From positions 124,001 through 188,000 of the forward strand of contig JBBEAM010000015.1 in the NCBI GenBank assembly GCA_040882845.1: a stretch of DNA of 64,000 bases, written 5' to 3'. Shown here in pieces: positions 1 to 7,663 of this stretch (positions within the stretch are counted from its first letter, which is position 1; every line of letters starts with the position of its first letter). Below the pieces are notes generated by a model that searched no databases, had not been told where the DNA came from, and saw only the letters and a program-made list of their open reading frames with translations. This stretch comes from JBBEAM01 sp040882845 (GTDB taxonomy: Bacteria; Pseudomonadota; Alphaproteobacteria; Kiloniellales; DSM-21159). The translations under genes and the position numbers were made by a program.

Positions 1-2
1 CG

Positions 3-65
3 CTCAACATCCTGTCGCGCCGCGCCGCGCGGAAGAAGCGGGCGGAGGGTGGTTCGGCCCCCTAG
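3..65 (+). CDS. C-terminal end of an unidentified protein (partial)
   Basis: An open frame enters from the left window edge and stops at TAG 63-65, giving about 20 residues rich in Arg, Lys and Ala. The basic, low-complexity tail is the kind seen at the cytoplasmic end of many membrane or regulatory proteins, but no family can be named from so little. It is convergent with mcd, whose stop codon lies only 10 bases further on, so the two genes would share a very short intergenic space. It could also be a chance open frame. Confidence 0.35.
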   Translation, partial: LNILSRRAARKKRAEGGSAP

Positions 66-74
66 TTCCGGCCC

Positions 75-1736
75 CTAGTTCCGGCCGGGCGTGAGCAGGC
101 CGCGGGCGATCACCTGGGCCTGGATCTCGGCCGCGCCCTCGAAGATGTTGAGGATCCGCGCGTCGAGCAGCACCCGGGAGATCGGGTATTCCTCGGCGTA
201 GCCGTTGCCGCCGTGGACCTGCAGCGCCGAGTCCGCCGCCGCCCAGGCGACCCGCGCGCCGAGCAGCTTGGCCATCCCGGCCACGACGTCGCTGCGCCGC
301 CCGCGATCCTTCTCCCGCGCCGCGTGGTAGGTCAGCTGCCGGGCGATCATGATCTCCACCGCCGTCCAGGCGAGCTTCCCGGCGACCCGGGGATAGGCCA
401 GGATCGCCTGACCGAACTGCCTGCGCTCCCGGGCGTAGGCTAGGCCCAGCTCCAGGGCGTTCTGGGCGACGCCGACGGCGCGCGCGGCCGTCTGGATGCG
501 CGCCGACTCGAAGGTCGCCATCAGCTGGCGGAAGCCCTCGCCCTCGGTCTCGCCGAGCAGGCAGTCGGCCGGCACCGCGAAGCCGTCGAAGGCGATCTCG
601 TACTCCTTGAGCCCGCGGTAGCCGATCACCGGGATCTCGCTGCCGCTGAGGCCTTCCGCAGGAAAGGGCTCGGACTCGCTGCCGCGCGGCTTCTCGGCGA
701 TGAACATGGAAAGGCCGCGGTGGCCGGACTCCCGGCTGCCGGTGCGCACCAGCAGGGTCATGATGTCGCTGCGCCCGCCGTGGGTGATCCAGGTCTTGGC
801 GCCATGGATGCGGTAGGTGTCGCCGTCGCGCTCGGCCCGGGTGGCGATCGCCGCGAGGTCGGAGCCGCTGCCCGGCTCGGTGAAGACCGCGGTCGGCAGG
901 ATCTCGCCGCTGGCGATGCCCGGCAGCCAGCGCCGTTTCTGCGCGTCCGTGCCGGACAGCTTGATCAGCTCGCTGGCGATCTCCGAACGGGTGCCGAGGG
1001 AGCCGAGCACCAGCGCGCCGCGCGACAGCTCCTCACTGACCACCGCCATCGCCAGCTTGCCGAGGCCGAGGCCGCCGAAGTCTTCCGGCACGGTGACGCC
1101 GAAGACGCCGAAGTCGGCCAGCTCCTGGATGACCTCCAGCGGCACCAGGATATCCTTGCGGTGCCAGTCCTGGGCGCCGGCGGCGTGCGTGCCGGCGAGA
1201 CGGCGCAGCTCGCCGCGCATGATCGCCAGCTCGCCCTCCACCGCCGCCGGGCGGCCGAAGCTCTCGCGCTCGGCGATCAGCCCGGCCAGGCGCTGGCGCA
1301 GGGCCGCGGCCTTGCCGCCGGTCAGCGCCCGCACCTCCGGCGTGGCGAAGGCCGCCAGCGCCTGCGCGTCCAGCCCCAGATCGGCGGGCCGGACGATCTC
1401 CGACTGGCCGAGCGGGATGCCGCCGGCGATCTGCGCCAGGTACTCGGCGAAGCCCAGCTCGAGGATCAGAGCCTCGATCTCGTCGAGACCGCCGCCCCGC
1501 TCTTCCAGATCCCGCGCCCAGGCCAGCAGCTGCGCCAGGGCCTCCACCGTGGTCGCCAGCCAGGCCAGGCCGTGGGCGGCGAACTGCTCGCCCTGCAGGG
1601 CCGCGGGATCGGGCTTGCCCTGGGGCGCCAGGCGCTCGGACAGGTCCTTGCGGGCGGTTTCGGCTAGGCTCCTGGCAGCGGCCAGGGCCTTGGAACAGAG
1701 GGCGAGAAGCTCTTCCGGGCGGCGCGTATCGGTCAT
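75..1736 (-). CDS. mcd: (2S)-methylsuccinyl-CoA dehydrogenase (ethylmalonyl-CoA pathway)
   Basis: FAD-dependent acyl-CoA dehydrogenase that should oxidise (2S)-methylsuccinyl-CoA to mesaconyl-C1-CoA, a step in acetyl-CoA assimilation when isocitrate lyase is absent. The assignment over generic acyl-CoA dehydrogenases rests on the N-terminal extension of about 150 residues, with the stretch AAHGLAWLATTVEAL and the block AEYLAQIAGGIPLGQSEIVRP that I recall as typical of Mcd. The core has the usual FTEPGSGSDL flavin loop, and the catalytic-base position is Glu533 in the C-terminal NIFEGAAEIQ motif. The ATG at 1736 gives 553 residues, close to the roughly 550 of characterised Mcd. An upstream in-frame ATG (1754) and a TTG (1787) are possible but have no clear ribosome site. 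Other pathway genes are not in the window. Confidence 0.85.
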   Translation of the reverse strand: MTDTRRPEELLALCSKALAAARSLAETARKDLSERLAPQGKPDPAALQGEQFAAHGLAWLATTVEALAQLLAWARDLEERGGGLDEIEALILELGFAEYLAQIAGGIPLGQSEIVRPADLGLDAQALAAFATPEVRALTGGKAAALRQRLAGLIAERESFGRPAAVEGELAIMRGELRRLAGTHAAGAQDWHRKDILVPLEVIQELADFGVFGVTVPEDFGGLGLGKLAMAVVSEELSRGALVLGSLGTRSEIASELIKLSGTDAQKRRWLPGIASGEILPTAVFTEPGSGSDLAAIATRAERDGDTYRIHGAKTWITHGGRSDIMTLLVRTGSRESGHRGLSMFIAEKPRGSESEPFPAEGLSGSEIPVIGYRGLKEYEIAFDGFAVPADCLLGETEGEGFRQLMATFESARIQTAARAVGVAQNALELGLAYARERRQFGQAILAYPRVAGKLAWTAVEIMIARQLTYHAAREKDRGRRSDVVAGMAKLLGARVAWAAADSALQVHGGNGYAEEYPISRVLLDARILNIFEGAAEIQAQVIARGLLTPGRN

Positions 1737-1943
1737 GGGCAGTCTGTAGCCCATCGGCAGGGCTGGCGGAACCGTCTTCGCGGACAAGCAGCTGCGCGCT
1801 TGACCCGATCAAGACAGATCGCTAATCTTCGCCCGCTATGACGCAGAACCTGTTCGGCATTATTCGAATTACCGACCCGGCGCCCCAGGGCCAGCCGGGA
1901 CGTGGCGATTCGACTTTTTTTGCCGTACAGGAGCTTGCGTCAG

Positions 1944-2261
1944 ATGTCTGCTGACAGTCTTTCCACCGAAACACAGCCGCGAAACCGCCCCGAGGAGACT
2001 CCCGGGCGCGTGTTCTGCTTTTCCCTCACCGCCGCCGTCGAGCCGGGCGTCATGCCCCGGGTGCTCGAGCTGTTCGCCAAGCGCAACCTGATCGCCCAGC
2101 GCTGCCACAGCGACGTGGTCGCGACCAAGCACGGCCCGGCGCTTTCAATCGACCTGCAGGTCGCCGAGCTGACGCCGGAGCTCTGCGACTACATCGCCCG
2201 CTGCATGCGCCAGATCTGGGGCGTCGACACAGTGCTGACCTCGGAGAAACGCAGCGCGTGA
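1944..2261 (+). CDS. small ACT-like domain protein
   Basis: A 105-residue protein. Its central part (FSLTAAVEPGVMPRVLELFAKRN followed by a beta-strand-like segment) resembles the start of an ACT regulatory domain, as in acetolactate synthase small subunits: a strand, the E/DxPGV-type turn that binds amino acids, then a helix. No catalytic domain is attached, so a ligand-sensing or partner role is inferred. The ATG at 1944 follows CAGGAG with suitable spacing; the frame is open further upstream to 1902, but no ribosome site is seen there. The stop overlaps the GTG of the NUDIX gene by four bases, so translation is coupled. The assignment to the ACT fold is by eye and moderate. Confidence 0.6.
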   Translation: MSADSLSTETQPRNRPEETPGRVFCFSLTAAVEPGVMPRVLELFAKRNLIAQRCHSDVVATKHGPALSIDLQVAELTPELCDYIARCMRQIWGVDTVLTSEKRSA

Positions 2262-3130
2262 GCCTGCTGCACCACCTGCGCGAAACCCAGGGCGGGCCGC
2301 CTAAGAGCCGCCTGCCCTGGCGGGTCGCGGGACGGCGGATGGGCTGGATCGAACCCGCGCTGGCGCGGCGTCTCGCCGCCTTCCCCAAGGTCTTCGCCGT
2401 GACGCCGCAGGCCGTCGAGCTGGTCTCCCGCCTCGCCAGCCCCGCAGACCGCACCGCCGCCGTCGCCGAGGCGGCCGAAAAGCTGGTCCAAACGGGCGGC
2501 CTCCCGCCGCTGCGCGGCGAAGGCTATCCGGTGCTGCGCGCCTGGGGCGAGGCCCCGCTGCTGGAGATGGACCGGGCGCTGGCGCCGTGCTTCGGCTTCC
2601 GCGACTTCGGGGTGCACGTCAACGGCCTGCGCTGGATCGGCGGCGAATTGCATCTCTGGACCGCGCGCCGCGCCGCCGACAAGGCGACCATGCCGGGCAA
2701 GCTCGACCAGATGGTCGGCGGCGGCCAGCCGGCCGGGCTTTCGCTTACCCAGAACCTGATCAAGGAGTGCGCCGAGGAGGCCGGGCTGCCGGAGAACCTG
2801 GCCCGCCTGGCGAAACCCGTCGGCACGGTATCCTTTCTCGGGGTCTGGTCGGGCTGTAACCTGGATGGGCTGCATGACGGCGCAATCTTCTGCTTCGATC
2901 TGGAGATGCCGGAAGAGCTGGAGCCGCACAACACCGACGGCGAGGTCGAGTCCTTCGCCCTACTGCCCGCAGACGAGGTGTTGCGGCTGCTCCGCGAGAG
3001 CGAGGAGTTCGTTTACGACGTGGCGCTGGTGAACCTCGACTGTCTGATCCGCCACGGCGTGCTGACGCCGGACAACGAGGCGGACTATCAGGAACTCGTC
3101 AGCGGCCTGCGGATCGCCGAGGCGCCATGA
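2258..3130 (+). CDS. DUF4743-type NUDIX hydrolase, first of a tandem pair
   Basis: A 290-residue protein with an N-terminal DUF4743-like region (about residues 1-115, including WRVAGRRMGWI and the FGVHVNG strand) followed by a NUDIX domain. The NUDIX helix is near residues 153-177, with KECAEEAGL at its end supplying the metal-binding glutamates (Glu170, Glu173, Glu174). The first conserved Glu of the box appears replaced, as in the related domain of fungal thiamine pyrophosphokinases such as Tnr3, where this family is thought to hydrolyse oxidised thiamine diphosphates. The substrate here is inference. It starts with GTG overlapping the previous stop (GTGA), and its own stop overlaps the next ATG (ATGA), so three genes form one coupled operon. 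Confidence 0.8.
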   Translation: MSLLHHLRETQGGPPKSRLPWRVAGRRMGWIEPALARRLAAFPKVFAVTPQAVELVSRLASPADRTAAVAEAAEKLVQTGGLPPLRGEGYPVLRAWGEAPLLEMDRALAPCFGFRDFGVHVNGLRWIGGELHLWTARRAADKATMPGKLDQMVGGGQPAGLSLTQNLIKECAEEAGLPENLARLAKPVGTVSFLGVWSGCNLDGLHDGAIFCFDLEMPEELEPHNTDGEVESFALLPADEVLRLLRESEEFVYDVALVNLDCLIRHGVLTPDNEADYQELVSGLRIAEAP

Positions 3131-3987
3131 GCCTCTACGACCGCATCGCGCCGCTGCTGGTCTGGACGCCCGAGGCCTACCGGCCCCTGCTTGTCGCCGG
3201 GCGGCGCCTGGGCTGGCTGCGGCGGGAGACCGCCGCGCGGCTGCTCGACTTTCCCGAGGTCTTCGCCGAAGACGGCGACGGCATCGCGCTGCGGCAGTCG
3301 CTGGCCAGCCCCGAGGCGCGCAGCGCCGCCCTGGAAGACGTGCTCAAGGAGATGATCGCCGGCGGCGAGCTCCGCCGCCTGCGCGGCGAGCTCTACCCGC
3401 TGATCCGCCGCTGGGGCGAGACGCCGCTGGCCCTGGTGGACCGCCGGGCGGCGCCGCTGCTCGGCATCCGCTGCTTCGGCCTCCACGTCAACGGCACCGT
3501 CGAGCGCGCAGACGGCCTCCACATCTGGGTCGGTCGCCGGGCCGAGGACAAGGCGATCGCCCCAGGGGAGTACGACCACCTGGTCGCCGGCGGCCAGCCG
3601 GCGGGGCTCTCGCTTGCCGACAACCTGGTCAAGGAAGCGGCCGAGGAGGCCAACCTGCCGGAAGAGCTCGCCCGGAGGGCGAAACCAGTCGGCGCAGTGA
3701 CCTACCGCTGCGACTGGCCCGGCGGCTGCAAGGACGACGTGCTGTTCTGCTACGACCTGGAAGTGCCCGAGGACTTCACGCCGGAGAACACCGACGGCGA
3801 GGTCGCCCATTTCGAACTCTGGCCGGTCGAACGGGTGATCGCAGAGCTGCGCGAGACCGACAGCTTCAAGTTCAACGTCGCCCCGGTGGTGATCGACTTC
3901 CTGATTCGCCGCGGGATTCTCACCCCGGAGAACGAACCCGACTACCTGCGCCTCGCCGCCAGCCTGCGCACGGCGCCACCGGATTAA
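3127..3987 (+). CDS. DUF4743-type NUDIX hydrolase, second of a tandem pair
   Basis: A 286-residue paralogue of the preceding gene with the same two-part layout: an N-terminal DUF4743-like region (RRLGWLRRETAARLL, then CFGLHVNG) and a NUDIX domain with the box ending in KEAAEEANL. The two share blocks such as GGQPAGLSL, NTDGEV and GILTPENE, so they arose by duplication. Both keep the NUDIX glutamates, suggesting two active enzymes, perhaps on different substrates or as a heterodimer (inference). The ATG overlaps the previous stop as ATGA. The stop codon shares the palindrome TTAA with the stop of convergent gluQ, leaving no room for a terminator. Confidence 0.8.
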   Translation: MSLYDRIAPLLVWTPEAYRPLLVAGRRLGWLRRETAARLLDFPEVFAEDGDGIALRQSLASPEARSAALEDVLKEMIAGGELRRLRGELYPLIRRWGETPLALVDRRAAPLLGIRCFGLHVNGTVERADGLHIWVGRRAEDKAIAPGEYDHLVAGGQPAGLSLADNLVKEAAEEANLPEELARRAKPVGAVTYRCDWPGGCKDDVLFCYDLEVPEDFTPENTDGEVAHFELWPVERVIAELRETDSFKFNVAPVVIDFLIRRGILTPENEPDYLRLAASLRTAPPD

Positions 3988-4844
3988 TCCGGAAAGCCGG
4001 CCATCTCGCGAACCTCGGTGGGGGTCTGTCCCTGCTCGCGCAGCGCAGAGAGGGACAGCGCGTCATGGCGCTTGGCCAGACGCTGCCCGCTTTCGTCGGC
4101 CAGCAGCCCATGGTGGTGCCACTCCGGCACCGGCAGGCCGAGCAGCTCCTGCAGGACGCGGTGCAGATGGGTGGCGTGGAACAGATCCTCGCCGCGGGTC
4201 ACCAGGGTGATCTCCTGCTCGGCATCGTCCAGGATCACCGCGAGATGGTAGGAGGTCCCGATGTCCTTGCGCGCCAGCACGGCATCGCCGAGCAGCGCCG
4301 GTTCGGCGACGATCTCGCCGCGCCCCCGGTCGTGCCAGCGCAGCGGTCCGGTCTGGCGCTGCGCCTCTTCGATATCGATGCGCCAGGCATGCGCCTCGCC
4401 GGCGGCGATGCGTTCGGCCGCTTCCTCCTCGCCGAGCCCGCGGCAGAGACCGGGATAGAGCACGCCATCGGGCCCGTGCGGCGCGGCGCCGGCTCTGGCG
4501 ATCTCCTCCTGGATATCGCGCCGGGTGCAGAAACAGGGATAGAGCAACCCGGTCTCCTTGAGCCGCTCCAATGCCTCGGCATAGTCGTCCAGCTGGTCCG
4601 ACTGGCGGCGGAGCGGCGTTTCCCATTCCAGGCCGAGCCAGGCCAGATCCCCGAGAATGGCCGCCTCGAACTCGGGGCGGCAGCGGGCGTTGTCGATGTC
4701 CTCGATGCGCAGCAGGAAGCGACCGCCTTGCCCGGCATTGGCAGCCCGCGCCGAGAAGAGCGCCGAATGGGCATGGCCGAGATGCAGCCGCCCGCTGGGC
4801 GAGGGCGCGAAGCGCGTCGTTTCTGGCCTGTTGTTGTCCGGCAT
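3984..4844 (-). CDS. gluQ: glutamyl-Q tRNA(Asp) synthetase
   Basis: A truncated glutamyl-tRNA synthetase paralogue that attaches glutamate to queuosine at position 34 of tRNA(Asp). It has the class I signature APSPSGRLHLGHA near the N-terminus and the degenerate KMSKS-like loop QRLAKRHDA near the C-terminus, and it ends without the anticodon-binding domain. Length 286 residues matches the family. Zinc-site residues are visible as PCFCTRRD and YPGLCRG. The ATG at 4844 was chosen because the homology begins right after it; a start at 4892 would add 16 residues without family similarity. It implies that the cell makes or salvages queuosine. Convergent with the second NUDIX gene through shared stop codons. 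Confidence 0.92.
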   Translation of the reverse strand: MPDNNRPETTRFAPSPSGRLHLGHAHSALFSARAANAGQGGRFLLRIEDIDNARCRPEFEAAILGDLAWLGLEWETPLRRQSDQLDDYAEALERLKETGLLYPCFCTRRDIQEEIARAGAAPHGPDGVLYPGLCRGLGEEEAAERIAAGEAHAWRIDIEEAQRQTGPLRWHDRGRGEIVAEPALLGDAVLARKDIGTSYHLAVILDDAEQEITLVTRGEDLFHATHLHRVLQELLGLPVPEWHHHGLLADESGQRLAKRHDALSLSALREQGQTPTEVREMAGFPD

Positions 4845-4885
4845 GGGGGCTGGCACTACGCGAGGAAGCCGGTAAAGTCCAGCGC

Positions 4886-5527
4886 ATGTCACGCAGCCTG
4901 ATCACCGAGGAAACCCTGCCCGGCGCGCTCCGGGAACTGGCCGCGCTGGACGACGACTTCGCCCGGGCGCTGGAGGAGGTCGGCCCGCCGCCGCTACGCC
5001 AGCGCCCGTCCGAGTTCGCCACGCTGCTCAGGATCATCGTCGCCCAGCAGGTCTCGCTGGCCTCGGCCCAGGCGATCTGGGACCGGCTCGAGGCGGCCTG
5101 CCAGCCGCTGCGGCCCGAGGTGCTGCTCGCCCTCGAAGACGAGGCCCTGCGCGGCGCGGGCTTGAGCCGCCAGAAGATGAGCTACAGCCGCTCCCTCGCC
5201 GAGCTGCTGGCCAGCGGTGCGCTCGATCTGAAAGCCCTCGAGGAATTGGACGACGAGGCGGCCATCGCCGAGATCGTCAAGGTCAAGGGCCTCGGCCGCT
5301 GGTCGGCGGAATGCTTTCTGCTGTTCTCCCTGGGGCGGCCGGACGTCTGGCCGGTCGACGACGTCGGCATCATGATCGGCGCGCAGCGGCTGAAGAACCT
5401 GAAGCAGCGGCCCGACGCCAAGAAGCTCACCCGCCTGGGCAAGGCCTGGCGGCCCTGGCGCTCGGTCGCGGCGCGGATGCTCTGGCACTATCGGGGCTCA
5501 GCCGGAATTCCCGATGCCAAGACTTGA
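4886..5527 (+). CDS. DNA-3-methyladenine glycosylase II (AlkA-like)
   Basis: A base-excision repair glycosylase removing alkylated purines. The 213-residue protein is an HhH-GPD fold enzyme: the FATLLRIIVAQQVS helix, then the helix-hairpin-helix VKGLGRWSAE (about 137-147) and the Gly/Pro-rich loop RPDVWPVDD, in which Asp159 takes the place of the catalytic aspartate. It lacks the four-cysteine Fe-S loop of Nth and MutY and the long N-terminal domain of E. coli AlkA, so it is the short bacterial type. The start is ATG 4886; an open frame extends well upstream but is antisense to gluQ and has no similarity. It is divergent from gluQ with about 40 bases between start codons. Confidence 0.88.
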   Translation: MSRSLITEETLPGALRELAALDDDFARALEEVGPPPLRQRPSEFATLLRIIVAQQVSLASAQAIWDRLEAACQPLRPEVLLALEDEALRGAGLSRQKMSYSRSLAELLASGALDLKALEELDDEAAIAEIVKVKGLGRWSAECFLLFSLGRPDVWPVDDVGIMIGAQRLKNLKQRPDAKKLTRLGKAWRPWRSVAARMLWHYRGSAGIPDAKT

Positions 5528-5581
5528 CAACCCCCGCCGTCTGACCGATCCCGGCGGCATATTTCAAGCGAAGAGGTCACT

Positions 5582-6250
5582 ATGGAGATGAAAGGCGCAA
5601 GCGGGCTGTGGGGCCCGCGGCAGGAACCGGCAAGCGGCGGCCCGGCGCAACAACTGGTGCTGCTGCTGCACGGCCTGGGCGCCGACGGCAACGACCTGAT
5701 CGGCCTGGCGCCGGTGCTCGCCCAGGTGCTGCCCGAGGCCGCTTTCGTCTCGCCGCATGCGCCCGAGGCCTGCGACATGGCGCCGATGGGCTATCAGTGG
5801 TTCTCCCTGCAGAGCCGGGAGCCCGAGGCGCTCCTCGCCGGGGTCGAGTCGGCGCGGCCCGCGCTCGACGCCTTCATCGAGTCCCAGCTCGACCAGTACG
5901 GCCTCGAGGAGTCCAAGCTGGCGGTCGTCGGCTTCAGCCAGGGCACCATGACGGCGCTGCACGTCCTGCCGCGTCGTGCGAAGGCCTGCGCCTGCATCCT
6001 CGGCTTTTCGGGCATGCTGGTGGCGCCGGAGAAGCTGGCCAGCGAGATACAGTCGCGGCCGCCGGTGCTGCTGGTCCACGGCGAAGCCGACGAGGTGGTG
6101 CCGATCTCCACCCTGCCGGCCGCCGAGGCGGGCTTGAAACAGGCCGGGATCGCAGTCGAGACCCTGCGCCGCCCCGGCCTTGGCCACGGCATCGACGAGG
6201 AAGGCCTGAGCCGCGCCGCCGCACTGCTGCAGCGCAGCCTCAAGCCTTAG
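5582..6250 (+). CDS. phospholipase/carboxylesterase family alpha/beta-hydrolase
   Basis: A cytosolic alpha/beta-hydrolase of the Abhydrolase_2 (carboxylesterase/acyl-protein thioesterase-like) family, 222 residues, a normal length. It has the oxyanion strand LLLHGLGADGND, the nucleophile elbow GFSQG with Ser119, the acid Asp170 in HGEADEVVP and the base His202 in GLGHGID, so the full triad is present. No signal peptide. The ATG at 5582 is preceded by AAGAGG at good spacing; another ATG two codons later is an alternative. The natural ester substrate cannot be told from sequence. It stands alone between the glycosylase gene and the lower-GC islet. Confidence 0.88.
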   Translation: MEMKGASGLWGPRQEPASGGPAQQLVLLLHGLGADGNDLIGLAPVLAQVLPEAAFVSPHAPEACDMAPMGYQWFSLQSREPEALLAGVESARPALDAFIESQLDQYGLEESKLAVVGFSQGTMTALHVLPRRAKACACILGFSGMLVAPEKLASEIQSRPPVLLVHGEADEVVPISTLPAAEAGLKQAGIAVETLRRPGLGHGIDEEGLSRAAALLQRSLKP

Positions 6251-6309
6251 GGACAATCAGCGCCAAAGCGAGGGGCGCAACGCGGCGGCAGATAGCGCTG
6301 TCCGTAATC

Positions 6310-6338
6310 TTGATTATTTTCCTATTTTGTTCTATATG
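6310..6338 (+). promoter_or_regulatory. sigma70-type promoter for the GH108-like gene
   Basis: TTGATT (6310-6315), 17 bases, then TATATG (6333-6338) in a distinctly AT-rich patch that contrasts with its GC-rich surroundings. The predicted transcript would begin near 6345, upstream of the GH108-like coding region. Two short frames starting at ATG 6365 and ATG 6376 lie in the leader and stop at 6379 and 6486. Confidence 0.5.
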
Positions 6339-6442
6339 AGTTCTCTTCGCCCCTTCCCCTAGCCATGAGAGCCCCATGACGCCTTTCCGCGAACGCCAGA
6401 CATCCCCGCCCAGAATCCGCGCCGCGCGACCTGCTGAGCCGC

Positions 6443-7663
6443 TTGGCACCGCGACAGGACCGCTCGCCGCGTCCCTTGCCCAATGAAGTCGATACCCTGC
6501 TGCGCCGCCGCCGGCAGCGAGAAGTCATCGTGAGTTCGAGCGCGAAGGGGCAGGCGCCGCTGGAGCGGCCCGGAGTTGAGCTCGACGCCGAGACCCAGCT
6601 CTCCACCCGGCGCCTGGCCGAGAGCATCGCGCGGACCGGCCAGACCAGCGGCCTGGCGCCAGTGCTGCGGACCGCCCTGCGCGACGAGCCGATGCAGGCC
6701 GCCGCAGAGGTCCGCCTGCTGCTCGGCGAACTGCGCGGCCGCGACCTGCGGCAGGCCGAGGCCCTGCACAGCCAGATCGCCCAGGACCTCGCGGCGATAC
6801 AGGGAACGCTTCCCTACAACTGGACCCCCAGGAACACGGCCTACGACACCCGCGAAGACCCGCTCTTCGGCGGTCTGAACGAGGATCAGGCTGTTTACTT
6901 CGCAAAACGTGCCGTCCCGGCGATTCAGGAGTCCTTCGACAGAAAAGAAAATGAGGTTAAACACAATATCCAGAAGGATTCTCCGCAGTGGCCGGAGTTC
7001 CACGAAGACCTGATCGAAGCCAAGGCCAGCGCCCTCGAGCACTACATTTTCCGCACTATCTTTTCCCACGAAGGCGGACTGAAGCCCGATCCAAAATCGA
7101 AAGGCCCCTATCCAACGGTCGCGGGTATCCAATACATAACTTTACACGATTTACGACAGAATGAGGAAACGAGAGACGCCATTGCCGCTCTTGGCATCGA
7201 TGAGCGCTCCACGCCAGCGGGGCTGAACAATGCGCAGCGCATCGGGGTGATGCGTATCTATCTCGACGACGCAATGCGCCCGGCGCGAACTGGCGCCAGC
7301 AGACGCCGCGGCCGCCCCGTTTCCGCGCTAGATCTCTTGGCAGGGCTACAGGACGCGGAGTCCGCAGCCGCCTTGGCCGATACCTTCTATCGCTCCGGCG
7401 GTCCCCAAGGCAGTCTGCACGTCCAGAATGCAATCAACGCATTCTACGAAGAGCGGGGCCTCCCAAAGCGGATCGACGTCGATAAGGACTTCGGCTCGGA
7501 AACCTACGGCGCTTTCAAAGCCATCATTGAGGATCCAAGGGACCGCAAACTTCTGCTCGACCTTCTGGCGGATTTTAGAACCGGGGAGTATCCGGACGAC
7601 TACCGCCGCTTCGATTACCATCGCCTCCCTCAGAATTTACCGGAGCCCATCACTATACCTTAA
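6443..7663 (+). CDS. GH108-like peptidoglycan hydrolase with unknown N-terminal region
   Basis: The C-terminal half matches the pattern of glycoside hydrolase family 108 (phage-type N-acetylmuramidases). IFSHEGGLKPDP has Glu210 in the catalytic EGG motif, followed by a GIQYITLHDL strand-helix and LNNAQRIGVMRIYLDDA. After that comes a segment like the family's peptidoglycan-binding tail (LADTFYRSGGPQGSLHVQNA to GSETYGAFKAI, about 311-360). The N-terminal 195 residues are unrecognised, charged and helical, with no signal peptide, so delivery outside the cell would need another route. The start is unsettled: TTG 6443 gives 406 residues, and GTG 6530 with GAGAAG before it is a good alternative. 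The second half is less GC-rich than neighbouring genes, which may mean transfer. The 3' end overlaps the convergent gene by 27 bases. Confidence 0.55.
   Translation: MAPRQDRSPRPLPNEVDTLLRRRRQREVIVSSSAKGQAPLERPGVELDAETQLSTRRLAESIARTGQTSGLAPVLRTALRDEPMQAAAEVRLLLGELRGRDLRQAEALHSQIAQDLAAIQGTLPYNWTPRNTAYDTREDPLFGGLNEDQAVYFAKRAVPAIQESFDRKENEVKHNIQKDSPQWPEFHEDLIEAKASALEHYIFRTIFSHEGGLKPDPKSKGPYPTVAGIQYITLHDLRQNEETRDAIAALGIDERSTPAGLNNAQRIGVMRIYLDDAMRPARTGASRRRGRPVSALDLLAGLQDAESAAALADTFYRSGGPQGSLHVQNAINAFYEERGLPKRIDVDKDFGSETYGAFKAIIEDPRDRKLLLDLLADFRTGEYPDDYRRFDYHRLPQNLPEPITIP

Noticed and set aside
5524..5563. TTGACA at 5524 and CATATT at 5558 as the esterase promoter
   Set aside because: The spacer is 28 bases, far outside the 15-19 accepted range.
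6443..7663. Prophage lysis gene
   Set aside because: GH108 enzymes are often phage-borne, but there are no holin, structural, integrase or other phage genes around it.
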